Source: Rhodospirillaceae bacterium CCH5-H10
GTDB lineage: Bacteria; Pseudomonadota; Alphaproteobacteria; Reyranellales; Reyranellaceae
Length of the DNA: 9,411 bases
Assembly: GCA_001557035.1 (NCBI GenBank)
Contig: LSKJ01000773.1
Span: forward strand, 1 to 9,411
Direction of reading: 5' to 3'
Under the pieces are notes generated by a model. The model was not told the origin of the DNA. It made no database searches and saw nothing but the letters and a program-made list of their open reading frames with translations. This document shows positions 1 to 6,166 of this stretch, in pieces (positions within the stretch are counted from its first letter, which is position 1; the number at the start of each line of letters is the position of its first letter). Both the position numbers and the translations under genes were made by a program.

Positions 1-52
1 TCGTGCCGATGTTGCAGTGCGGCTTGTTACGCTCGAATTTAGCTTTGCCCAT
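1..52 (-). CDS. tuf: Elongation factor Tu, N-terminal fragment cut by the window edge
   Basis: EF-Tu is the GTPase that delivers aminoacyl-tRNA to the ribosome in the cytoplasm. Only 17 full codons are visible. They read MGKAKFERNKPHCNIGT, the nearly invariant start of bacterial EF-Tu, just before the G1 P-loop, which lies outside the window. The ATG complement is at 50-52. A GAGGG Shine-Dalgarno (63-67 on this strand) sits 10 nt upstream, inside a small hairpin. The gene follows tRNA-Tyr and tRNA-Gly on the same strand with only 64 bp after tRNA-Gly and no terminator visible between, so cotranscription with the tRNAs is likely, as at E. coli tufB. Identity is very secure despite the short fragment; which tuf copy it is cannot be told. 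Confidence 0.93.
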   Translation of the reverse strand, partial: MGKAKFERNKPHCNIGT

Positions 53-56
53 AGTG

Positions 57-71
57 TCACGACCCTCGTGA
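57..71 (-). promoter_or_regulatory. Small hairpin carrying the tuf Shine-Dalgarno
   Basis: TCACGA (57-62) and TCGTGA (66-71) are a perfect 6-bp inverted repeat around a 3-nt centre. On the tuf mRNA the centre reads GGG, so the GAGGG ribosome-binding sequence spans loop and stem, 10 nt before the ATG. The hairpin could modulate initiation or mark the 5' end left by processing from the tRNA-Gly precursor. The repeat is seen directly; any regulatory role is inference. Confidence 0.35.
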
Positions 72-116
72 TTCTTTCAGACACAGACCGTACTAACTGG
101 CCGACGGGGCCAATCC

Positions 117-190
117 TGGAGCGGGTGAAGGGAATCGAACCCTCGTCGTAAGCTTGGAAGGCTTCTGCTCTACCATTGAGCTACACCCGC
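117..190 (-). tRNA. tRNA-Gly (anticodon TCC)
   Basis: The minus strand folds into a complete 74-nt tRNA with CCA encoded (117-119) and discriminator U at 120. The 7-bp acceptor stem is GCGGGTG (184-190) with CACCCGC (121-127). The D arm is typical, the T arm carries GGTTCGATTCC, and the anticodon loop CTTCCAA places TCC at 156-158. It reads GGA/GGG glycine codons. It lies 37 bp downstream of tRNA-Tyr and 64 bp upstream of tuf on the same strand, matching the order tyrU-glyT before tufB in enterobacteria. Confidence 0.97.
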
Positions 191-227
191 AACGCCCGAA
201 CACAGCCAATCCCGCGCAATGGTCCGA

Positions 228-314
228 TGGTGGAGGGGGAAGGATTCGAACCTTCGTAGACGCGAAGTCGGCAGATTTACAGTCTGCTGCCATTGACCGC
301 TCGGCCACCCCTCC
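228..314 (-). tRNA. tRNA-Tyr (anticodon GTA)
   Basis: An 87-nt class II tRNA with a long variable arm, as expected for bacterial tRNA-Tyr. The acceptor stem is GGAGGGG (308-314) with CCCCTCC (232-238), followed by discriminator A (231) and an encoded CCA (228-230). The anticodon loop CTGTAAA gives GTA, which reads UAU and UAC. The T arm contains GGTTCGAATCC. It is the first gene of the minus-strand tRNA-Tyr / tRNA-Gly / tuf unit, with a candidate promoter about 40-70 bp upstream. Confidence 0.97.
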
Positions 315-354
315 GTCCCAACGGGCATAGAACGAAAAAGCCTGTAGGGGCGCG

Positions 355-383
355 GAGATACAGTGCCGCCCGGTCGGCTGCAA
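355..383 (-). promoter_or_regulatory. Candidate sigma70-type promoter of the tRNA-Tyr/tRNA-Gly/tuf unit
   Basis: On the minus strand TTGCAG (378-383) and TATCTC (355-360) are separated by 17 bp, a good -35 and a mediocre -10 at ideal spacing. The stretch just after the -10 is very GC-rich (CGCGCCCC), like the discriminator of stringently controlled stable-RNA promoters. Transcription would begin near 348, leaving a leader of about 34 nt before the tRNA-Tyr 5' end at 314. Called by eye from spacing and position; the weak -10 keeps confidence moderate. Confidence 0.4.
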
Positions 384-528
384 GCACTTACTTGAAAGCC
401 GAAGGAGCGGGAGGCCCCTGCAACCGCAAAACCCGCGGAGTCCGGCGGCCGGCCGCGCCATCCCACCCCGGGCCTGGGCCGCGGCCGCAGCATTGCCCAC
501 AGGGGCTCAGCGCCATACAAGGCTCGCC

Positions 529-1293
529 ATGCGCCCTCGCCCCAACCGTCCCCATCGCCAGTCCCGCACAGGCAACCAGTCCATCTGGATTTTCGGTCGC
601 CACGCCGTGCTCGCGGCCCTGGCCAATCCCGACCGCCGCATCGAGCGCGTCTTCGCCACGAAGGAAATGGCCGATAATCACGCCGCCGAGATCGGCAAGA
701 CGGACATGACCATCACGTCGCGCGAGGATCTCAACCAGCGACTGCCCAACGGCGCCGTCCACCAGGGCATCGCCGCGCTCGTGGCCCCCCTGGAAGAGCC
801 CGGTATCGAAGACATACTGGGCCGCTGCGGCGACAATGCCCTGATCCTGGCGCTCGACCAGGTCAGCGACCCGCACAATGTCGGCGCCATCCTGCGCTCC
901 GCTGCGGCCTTCGGCGCCGCCGGCGTGATCGTGACAGACCGCCACACCCCTTCCGATACCGGCACCCTGGCCAAGTCCGCCTCCGGGGCCCTCGAAGTCG
1001 TGCCGCTGGTGCGCGCCGTCAACCTTGCCCGCACCCTGGACCAGCTCAAGGAAGCCGGCTTCTGGACTTACGGGCTGGCCGAGAGCGGCGACACGAAGAT
1101 CGGCGACCTCGATCTCAAGGGCCGCACATGCATCGTGCTGGGCGCGGAAGGCGAAGGGCTGCGGCGGCTTACCGCGGAGAAATGCGACCGGCTGGTGACA
1201 ATTCCCACCAGCAACGCCCTGTCCGCCCTCAACGTCTCCAATGCCGCCGCCGTCGCGGCCTACGAGTGGGCGCGACAACAGCCGGCGGTTTGA
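529..1293 (+). CDS. rlmB: TrmH/RlmB-family 23S rRNA (guanosine-2'-O)-methyltransferase
   Basis: A SPOUT-class, SAM-dependent RNA 2'-O-ribose methyltransferase. The RlmB orthologue methylates G2251 in the P-loop of 23S rRNA. The 254-aa product is normal for the family. It has a basic, Arg/Pro-rich N-terminus and a substrate-binding domain (WIFGRHAVLAAL at 20-31, VHQGIAAL at 77-84). The trefoil-knot methyltransferase domain follows with all three motifs: motif 1 DQVSDPHNVGAILRS (110-124, with Asn117 and Arg123), motif 2 LGAEGEGL (204-211) and motif 3 with LNVSNAA (234-240), the form common in alphaproteobacteria. I chose the ATG at 529, preceded by AAGG at 519-522, over an in-frame TTG at 493 because homology begins after it. 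tRNA-Thr follows 27 bp downstream and may be on the same transcript. The TrmH family also holds tRNA methyltransferases, so the exact target is assigned by similarity only. Confidence 0.9.
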   Translation: MRPRPNRPHRQSRTGNQSIWIFGRHAVLAALANPDRRIERVFATKEMADNHAAEIGKTDMTITSREDLNQRLPNGAVHQGIAALVAPLEEPGIEDILGRCGDNALILALDQVSDPHNVGAILRSAAAFGAAGVIVTDRHTPSDTGTLAKSASGALEVVPLVRAVNLARTLDQLKEAGFWTYGLAESGDTKIGDLDLKGRTCIVLGAEGEGLRRLTAEKCDRLVTIPTSNALSALNVSNAAAVAAYEWARQQPAV

Positions 1294-1320
1294 GGTAAAC
1301 GTCCCGCCGCAAGGTCCGGC

Positions 1321-1395
<75 letters not shown>

Positions 1396-1453
1396 TTCCC
1401 GGGCGATGGCCCGCCGGCCTTCTCCCGCTCTTCCAGCGACAGGTCCGTGCTGC

Positions 1454-2245
1454 ATGACCTCCCATCTCGCCCCGCTCCAGACGCTCTCTCCCGAGGACAC
1501 CGAGCGCTTCGGTCCCGATCCGGAGGCCGCCTTCCGCGTCAATCTCGCCGCCGTGGAGGCGCGCATCGCCGCCGCCTGCGCGCGGGCCGGGCGCGACAGG
1601 TCGTCGGTGCGGCTGCTGCCCATCACCAAGACCGTGCCGGCGCACATCCTGCGCCTCGCCCACGCCGCCGGCGTCCGTCCCTTCGGCGAGAACAAGATCC
1701 AGGAGGCGATGGGCAAGCGCGAGGCGTTGCAGGACCTCCCCATCGATTGGTGCATCGTCGGCCATCTGCAGAGCAACAAGGCCAAGTACCTGGCGCGCTT
1801 CGCCCGCGAATTCCACGCGCTCGACAGCGCGAAGCTGGCCGAACTCCTCGACAAGAGGCTGGAGATCGAGGACCGCGTCCTCGACGTCTACATCCAGGTC
1901 AATACGTCGGACGAAGACACCAAGTACGGCCTGCATCCGGACGACCTGCCGTCCTTCATCGAGACACTAGGACGATACACACGCCTGAGGCCGCGGGGCC
2001 TGATGACCCTGGCCCTGCTCAATGCCGACATGGAGAAGGTGCGGCCCTGCTTCGCCTTGCTACGCCGCCTGCGCGACGAGGCGGTCAAGCTCAACCCTTC
2101 CCTCACCGAACTGTCGATGGGCATGTCGGGCGACTTCGAGGAAGCGATCGAGGAAGGATCGAACGTCGTGCGCGTCGGACAGGCGATCTTCGGCAAGCGC
2201 CCGACGGCGGACGGCCACTACTGGCCGGGCCTGCTGAAACCCTGA
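1454..2245 (+). CDS. yggS: YggS/PLPBP-family pyridoxal-phosphate homeostasis protein
   Basis: This family binds pyridoxal 5'-phosphate as a Schiff base in a single alanine-racemase-type barrel and buffers cellular PLP; no catalytic activity is established. In the 263-aa product Lys59 in ITKTVP is the expected PLP lysine. Other hallmarks are RPFGENKIQEA (75-85), GHLQSNK (103-109), KYGL (157-160), RGLMTL (181-186) and the phosphate-binding end SMGMSGDFEEAIEEGSN then VRVGQAIFG (221-247). It is about 25 residues longer at the N-terminus than E. coli YggS (234 aa). The ATG at 1454 has only a weak ACAGG (1439-1443) upstream. An in-frame ATG at 1406 lies just 10 nt after tRNA-Thr and would add a tail without family similarity. 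The last 28 bp overlap, tail to tail, with the glycosyltransferase gene on the other strand. Confidence 0.9.
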   Translation: MTSHLAPLQTLSPEDTERFGPDPEAAFRVNLAAVEARIAAACARAGRDRSSVRLLPITKTVPAHILRLAHAAGVRPFGENKIQEAMGKREALQDLPIDWCIVGHLQSNKAKYLARFAREFHALDSAKLAELLDKRLEIEDRVLDVYIQVNTSDEDTKYGLHPDDLPSFIETLGRYTRLRPRGLMTLALLNADMEKVRPCFALLRRLRDEAVKLNPSLTELSMGMSGDFEEAIEEGSNVVRVGQAIFGKRPTADGHYWPGLLKP

Positions 2246-3012
2246 GCGCCCGACAAACGCCGGTCCAGCAGTTCCAGCGCCAGCAGCACCTCCGCCAGCA
2301 GCCGCTGGAAGGCGTAGAACCAGCCGGCCTTGCCGTCGAGCACGGCGCCCTTGGCGAACAGCACGTAGCCCAACACCAGGATCGGCGCGGGCCATCCCAT
2401 CAGGCGTATCCTGTCGACGCGCCCCAGGCGCTCGCGTGGCGTCTCGAGCAGATGAGCGGCTTCGCGTGCCGCGTATTTGAGCTGCGACCCCAGCCAGCGT
2501 GAGAGCGGCTTGCGGTCGTCGTGATAGATCGCGCTCCTGAGGTTCGAGACCCGCCCCTGCAGGCGGATGCGATGCCCGTGCCCCTCGTTCTCGTAGCGCG
2601 CGCCCGCGACGCGATAGAGCACGGCGCGCGGCGGGTAGAGCGTGGCCCGCAGCGCATGGCCATGGATGCGGTAGATGAAGGCCGCCTTGTAGCCGACATC
2701 CCCGGTGGCCGGCTGCAAGCCCTCCAGTTCCGACACGAAGCCGTCGCTCAGTTCATAGTCTGCGTCGAGCGACAGGACCCAGTCGGTGCGGATTTGGCTC
2801 AGGCCGAAATTGCATTGCTCCGCGAAGCTGTCGAACGGCCGATGGATCACGTCGATGCGCGGATCCTTCGCCAGCACCTCGAGCGTGCCGTCGGTGCTGC
2901 CGCTGTCGATCACGACGATGCGCTTGGCCCAGTCGAGCTTCGCCAGCGTCCGCTCGATGTTCGCGATCTCGTTGAAGGTGATCAGCAGCGGCGTGACGAG
3001 ATCGCGGTCCAT
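2218..3012 (-). CDS. Family 2 glycosyltransferase, WaaE/LgtF (KdtX)-like
   Basis: A GT-A fold glycosyltransferase of 264 aa that would transfer a sugar from a nucleotide donor to a lipid- or LPS-type acceptor at the cytoplasmic face of the inner membrane. Visible motifs are the N-terminal LLITFNEIANIERTL (9-23), the nucleotide-binding DSGSTDGT (36-43), and the metal-binding region LSLDADYEL (80-88, DAD at 83-85). Also present are YHDDRKPLSRWLGSQLKYAAREA (163-185), written here as one region with key residues His164, Asp165, Arg167, Lys168, Trp173 and Tyr180. That last block is typical of the WaaE/LgtF branch that adds glucose to inner-core heptose. A hydrophobic stretch at about 207-224 may contact the membrane. 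Its ATG lies 10 bp after the galE stop with no clear Shine-Dalgarno, suggesting translational coupling. The stop TAG (2218-2220) is inside yggS. Donor and acceptor cannot be fixed from sequence. Confidence 0.85.
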   Translation of the reverse strand: MDRDLVTPLLITFNEIANIERTLAKLDWAKRIVVIDSGSTDGTLEVLAKDPRIDVIHRPFDSFAEQCNFGLSQIRTDWVLSLDADYELSDGFVSELEGLQPATGDVGYKAAFIYRIHGHALRATLYPPRAVLYRVAGARYENEGHGHRIRLQGRVSNLRSAIYHDDRKPLSRWLGSQLKYAAREAAHLLETPRERLGRVDRIRLMGWPAPILVLGYVLFAKGAVLDGKAGWFYAFQRLLAEVLLALELLDRRLSGAQGFSRPGQ

Positions 3013-3022
3013 GGGGCGTCGC

Positions 3023-4018
3023 TCAGCGGGCCTTGGCCTGCATCGCGCCCGACCGGTTTTCCGTCATCCAGGTCCAGGCGCTGCGGATGATGTCGTCGAT
3101 CGACGAATGGGCCGGCGACCAGTCGAGAGCTTTCTGGGCCGCCGACACGTCCGCCACCAGGATTGGCGGATCACCGGGACGCCGGGGGGCCTCGACGGTT
3201 CGGATAGTTCGGCCCGTGACGACACGGGCTCGCGCGATGATCTCGCCGATGCTGGCGCCATGACCGGCCCCGAGATTGTAGGCCTGGTATGTGCCCGGCT
3301 TGCATCGCATGAGAGCCGATACGTGCGCCGCCGCGAGGTCGGTCACATGCACGTAGTCTCGCACGCAGGTGCCATCCTGGGTGTCGTAGTCGGTACCGAA
3401 TACGGAAATGCTCGTCCGCGTTCCGTGCGCCGCCTGCAACACCAACGGGATGAGATGCGTCTCGGGATCGTGCTCCTCGCCCAGTTCGCCCTCCGGATCG
3501 GCGCCGCCCGCGTTGAAGTAGCGAAGCGAAATGGCGCCCAGCCCGTGGGCGGCACAGGCGTCGCGCAGGATCTCCTCACCCATCAGTTTGGTGCGACCGT
3601 ACGGATTTATCGGCCGCTGGCACATGCCCTCGACGACCGGCAGGCGCTCCGGGATGCCATAGGTGGCGCAACTGCTCGAGAAGACGATCGAGCCGATGCC
3701 GTGCGATCGCATCACCTCGACGAGCGTGATCATGCCCGCGACATTGGCCCGGTAATAGCGCGTCGGCTCGGCCATCGACTCGCCGACATAGGCCAGCGCG
3801 GCGAAATTGATGACCGCATCGGGCCGGTGCTCGCGGATCGCCGCGCCCAGCGCCACCGGGTCGTTGATGTCGCCCCGGACCAGCGGGCCCCATTTCACCG
3901 CCCAGGGATGGCCGGTGTGGAGATTGTCGTAGACGATCGGCAGGTGGCCGGCGCGCGCAAGCGCCTTGCACGTATGCGAGCCGATATAGCCCGCGCCCCC
4001 CGCCACCAAAACACGCAC
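3023..4018 (-). CDS. galE: UDP-glucose 4-epimerase
   Basis: An extended short-chain dehydrogenase (SDR) enzyme that interconverts UDP-glucose and UDP-galactose with bound NAD, supplying galactose for polysaccharide assembly. The product is 331 aa, normal for GalE. Visible are the Rossmann motif GGAGYIGSH (7-15), FSSSCATYG (113-121) with the catalytic Ser, YGRTK (140-144) with the Tyr/Lys pair, LRYFNAGGADPEG (165-177), and DGTCVRDYVHVTDLA (215-229), a GalE signature. The start is GTG at 4018, preceded by a GGGGGGA ribosome-binding sequence (4027-4033 on this strand); the protein begins right at the first beta strand (MRVLVAGG). It lies 87 bp downstream of the carbamoyltransferase and 10 bp upstream of the glycosyltransferase, so the three probably form an operon. 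A related 4-epimerase activity on other UDP-sugars is possible. Confidence 0.93.
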   Translation of the reverse strand: MRVLVAGGAGYIGSHTCKALARAGHLPIVYDNLHTGHPWAVKWGPLVRGDINDPVALGAAIREHRPDAVINFAALAYVGESMAEPTRYYRANVAGMITLVEVMRSHGIGSIVFSSSCATYGIPERLPVVEGMCQRPINPYGRTKLMGEEILRDACAAHGLGAISLRYFNAGGADPEGELGEEHDPETHLIPLVLQAAHGTRTSISVFGTDYDTQDGTCVRDYVHVTDLAAAHVSALMRCKPGTYQAYNLGAGHGASIGEIIARARVVTGRTIRTVEAPRRPGDPPILVADVSAAQKALDWSPAHSSIDDIIRSAWTWMTENRSGAMQAKAR

Positions 4019-4039
4019 TATGCCGTCCCCCCGAATGCC

Positions 4040-4064
4040 CTGCCGGCGAATGCCTCGCTGGCAG
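4040..4064 (-). repeat. Intercistronic hairpin between carbamoyltransferase gene and galE
   Basis: CTGCCGGCGA (4040-4049) and TCGCTGGCAG (4055-4064) form a 10-bp inverted repeat with one mismatched pair and a 5-nt loop. It lies in the 87-bp gap between the two genes. In the operon transcript direction there is no T tract after it, so it is unlikely to be a simple intrinsic terminator. It may stabilise the upstream message or lower galE expression; that is inference. Confidence 0.35.
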
Positions 4065-4105
4065 GATAGCTCAATTGCCGGAACCGGTCCCGCCGCGCCA
4101 GCCGA

Positions 4106-5860
4106 TCAGCGCTGGATCAGCGTGTCTCCCAGCACGAGGACGTCCATCTTGGTGCGCAGGAAGCAGTCGATCGCCTCCTCCGGCTTGCAGACCACCGGTT
4201 CGTTCTCGTTGAAGCTGGTGTTGAGCACGATCGGCACGCCGGTGAGGTCGCGGAAGGCCGAGATCAGGCGCGCATAGCGTGGGTTACCCGACCAGGTGAC
4301 GGTCTGCAGGCGTCCGGTGCCGTCGACATGGGTGACGGCCGGGATCTCCTTGCGCTTCTCCTCGCGGATGCGGAAGACCTGCATCATGAACGGCACGTCG
4401 CCGTCGGTCTCGAACCACTCCGGGACCGCCTCGCGCAGGATCGACGGGGCGAACGGCCGGAAGGATTCCCGCCGCTTGATCTTGAGGTTGAGGATATCCT
4501 TCATGTCGGCGCGGCGGGAATCGCCCAGGATCGAGCGGTTGCCGAGCGCACGCGGCCCCCATTCCAGGCGACCCTGGAACCAGCCGATCACCTTGCCTTC
4601 GGAAATTGCCTGCGCTGTGTGCCGGCAGAGGGTGGCCTCGTCGGCGATGCGCTCGATGCTGCAGCCGGCGGCGTCGAAGTCGGCGCGGCGCTGGGCGATC
4701 GCGGCCGCGATCTCGTCCGGCGTCGCCGATGGGCCCCAGTAGGAGTGGTCCATCACGAAATGGCGCTTGGCGGTCGCGCCCTTGGTTTTGTGCCAGGTGG
4801 CGAAGGCCGCGCCGATCGCGCCGCCGGCATCGCCGCCGGCCGACTGGACATAGAGCTTCCTGAACGGCGTGCGCTCCAGCACCTTGCCGTTGGCCACCGA
4901 ATTGTAGGCACAGCCGCCCGCCAGGACGACGGCATCGGCGCCGTAGCGCGCATGCAGAGCGTTCAGCAGGTGGAAAAAGGCGTTCTCGTAGGTGACCTGG
5001 GCCGAGCGCGCGATGTCGCGATGCTTGTCCTCGAGCGGCGCGGCGGGATCGCGCGCAGGCCCCAGCAGCTTCACGAGTTCGTCGCTCCACAGGCGGCCAC
5101 CCGAGGGAATGCCGTCTTTCACCTGGTAATTCGCGCCCTCGCCCGACGCGTGGCGGAAGTAGCGCAGGTCGAGGGCGAAGGTACCGTCATTCTTGAGACG
5201 GACGACCTCCTTCATCTGGTCGACATAGGTCGGCTGCCCATAGGGCGCGAGGCCCATGACCTTGTATTCGTCGCCATAGTGCGGGAAGCCGATGAACTGC
5301 GTCATCGCCTCGTAGAACACGCCCAGCGAATGCGGGAAGTAGACCCGGCCGTCGACCGAGAGGGTGCCGCCCTCGCCCAGCCCCCAAGCCGCCGAGGAGA
5401 AATCGCCGAATCCGTCGACCGAGACCGCGACGGCCTTGTCGTAGGGCGAGACCAGGAAAGCCGATGCCAGATGGCAGAGATGATGCTCCACCGTGTGGGC
5501 CGTCCCGCGGAATTCCTGCTCCGGCAGGTGCTGCTTCAGGTTGCCGGCGACATCCGCCCGTTCGCCGCGATTGCGGAGCCGGCTCAACACATAGTTCAGG
5601 CTGACGCCCGAGGTCAGCGCATAGGCGAGCTTGCGCCAGCGGTTGGCGGCGTTGTCGCTGTTGATCGCCACATGATCGACCTCGGCCAGCGTGATGCCGG
5701 CCTCGCGAAGGCAGTAGCGGATCGATTCGCTGGGGAAACCGCCCCAGTGCTTGATCCGGCGAAACCGCTCTTCTTCAACCGCCGCGACCAGTTCGCCGTC
5801 CTTAACCAGACAGGCCGCCGCGTCGGCATGATAGGCGTTGAGGCCGAGGATGTAGGTCAT
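4106..5860 (-). CDS. NodU-family O-carbamoyltransferase
   Basis: A two-domain carbamoyltransferase that uses carbamoyl phosphate and ATP, via carbamoyl-adenylate, to carbamoylate a hydroxyl, typically on a sugar (NodU on Nod factor, TobZ on tobramycin). The 584-aa length is typical. The N-terminal Kae1-like domain begins ILGLNAYHADAAACLV (4-19), with EEERFRRIKH at 29-38. It carries the metal-binding HHLCH (126-130), SVDGFGD (147-153), AGGCAYN (314-320) and SAGGDAGGAIG (340-350). His126/His130, Asp149 and Asp344 have the spacing of the TobZ metal ligands. The C-terminal domain has GWFQGRLEWGPRALGNRS (426-443), RRESFRPFAPSI (463-474) and LNTSFNENEPVV (546-557). The ATG at 5860 fits the conserved family start, but only a poor ribosome-binding site precedes it (ACCTTTTTGC). 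It is the first gene of the probable operon with galE and the glycosyltransferase, and is divergent from the GDP-mannose-epimerase-like gene. The acceptor is unknown; a sugar made by neighbouring genes is the obvious candidate. Confidence 0.92.
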   Translation of the reverse strand: MTYILGLNAYHADAAACLVKDGELVAAVEEERFRRIKHWGGFPSESIRYCLREAGITLAEVDHVAINSDNAANRWRKLAYALTSGVSLNYVLSRLRNRGERADVAGNLKQHLPEQEFRGTAHTVEHHLCHLASAFLVSPYDKAVAVSVDGFGDFSSAAWGLGEGGTLSVDGRVYFPHSLGVFYEAMTQFIGFPHYGDEYKVMGLAPYGQPTYVDQMKEVVRLKNDGTFALDLRYFRHASGEGANYQVKDGIPSGGRLWSDELVKLLGPARDPAAPLEDKHRDIARSAQVTYENAFFHLLNALHARYGADAVVLAGGCAYNSVANGKVLERTPFRKLYVQSAGGDAGGAIGAAFATWHKTKGATAKRHFVMDHSYWGPSATPDEIAAAIAQRRADFDAAGCSIERIADEATLCRHTAQAISEGKVIGWFQGRLEWGPRALGNRSILGDSRRADMKDILNLKIKRRESFRPFAPSILREAVPEWFETDGDVPFMMQVFRIREEKRKEIPAVTHVDGTGRLQTVTWSGNPRYARLISAFRDLTGVPIVLNTSFNENEPVVCKPEEAIDCFLRTKMDVLVLGDTLIQR

Positions 5861-5879
5861 GCAAAAAGGTCGGGCATCG

Positions 5880-5920
5880 CGAAAAATTACGCCTATGTTG
5901 TTGGTATAGATTAATTTTCG
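5880..5920. promoter_or_regulatory. AT-rich imperfect inverted repeat, possible operator
   Basis: Arms CGAAAAATTA (5880-5889) and TAATTTTCG (5912-5920) are inverted copies with one extra A in the left arm, separated by 22 bp (centre to centre roughly three helical turns). The repeat starts 20 bp upstream of the carbamoyltransferase ATG, in the most AT-rich stretch of the window. It could be an operator for a regulator controlling the divergent genes, or part of promoter elements. No regulator gene is in the window. Confidence 0.3.
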
Positions 5921-6150
5921 GGTGGGACCATCTTTTTCACCGGCACTGGACTTGGGGCGGCGCCCTCTGCTGCAACATCATGCACAAGGCATGCGGCACG
6001 GCGGCGGCTTGACGAGGCGGGCACTTCCGATCAAACGGACTTCCTCGCGCGGCCCGTCTCCCTTCCGGGCCCCGATCGCGTGCTCGACCGAGGCGCGGCG
6101 CCACACTCGCCAAGTCGTTGATAAGTCGGATAAAACCCCTCGATTCGATT

Positions 6151-6163
6151 CGAAAGGCTTTCG
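6151..6163 (+). promoter_or_regulatory. Ribosome-binding site of the epimerase inside a short palindrome
   Basis: The Shine-Dalgarno GAAAGG (6152-6157) is 9 nt before the ATG at 6167. It is embedded in CGAAAGGCTTTCG, a perfect inverted repeat (6-bp arms around one G; as RNA, a 5-bp stem with a GGC loop). It supports the start at 6167. Partial masking of the site by the hairpin is conceivable but the helix is short. Confidence 0.45.
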
Positions 6164-6166
6164 TTC

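Larger units (their letters stand above)
5861..6166. other. Divergent intergenic region, partly AT-rich
   Basis: 306 bp between the start codons of the carbamoyltransferase (minus) and the epimerase (plus); it must hold promoters for both. The 5880-5940 part is strikingly AT-rich for this window and contains an imperfect inverted repeat (5880-5889 with 5912-5920). The 5940-6110 part is GC-rich with no coding potential I trust. From 6111 there is another AT-richer patch with TTGATA at 6119-6124 (a possible -35, but no convincing -10 at 16-18 bp) and the tandem TCGAT-TCGAT-TCGA just before the epimerase ribosome-binding site. I could not assign a confident promoter on either strand. Confidence 0.55.

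Noticed and set aside
93..500. Open frames on the minus strand across the tRNA-Gly and tRNA-Tyr genes
   Set aside because: They read through well-folded tRNA genes; peptides such as VRFPSPAPG are translations of T arms and acceptor stems, not proteins.
388..1278. A 296-codon open frame on the minus strand
   Set aside because: Antisense to the RlmB-type methyltransferase and extends toward tRNA-Tyr; no domain recognised.
1400..1413. Hairpin after tRNA-Thr as an intrinsic terminator
   Set aside because: Only five base pairs and no T tract; noted as a weak possibility in a finding but not annotated.
1406..1453. Upstream in-frame ATG of yggS at 1406
   Set aside because: Only 10 nt after the tRNA-Thr CCA end, no ribosome-binding site, and the added residues lack family similarity; the ATG at 1454 is preferred.
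2786..4069. A 427-codon open frame on the plus strand
   Set aside because: Antisense to galE and the start of the glycosyltransferase; no recognisable domain.
5898..5910. TTGTTG / TATAGA as a plus-strand promoter
   Set aside because: The two elements are nearly adjacent rather than about 17 bp apart, and no partner at proper spacing was found.
4328..5914. A 528-codon open frame on the plus strand
   Set aside because: Fully antisense to the carbamoyltransferase, whose motifs are conserved end to end. The composition (Arg/Ala/Val/Asp-rich) marks it as a shadow.
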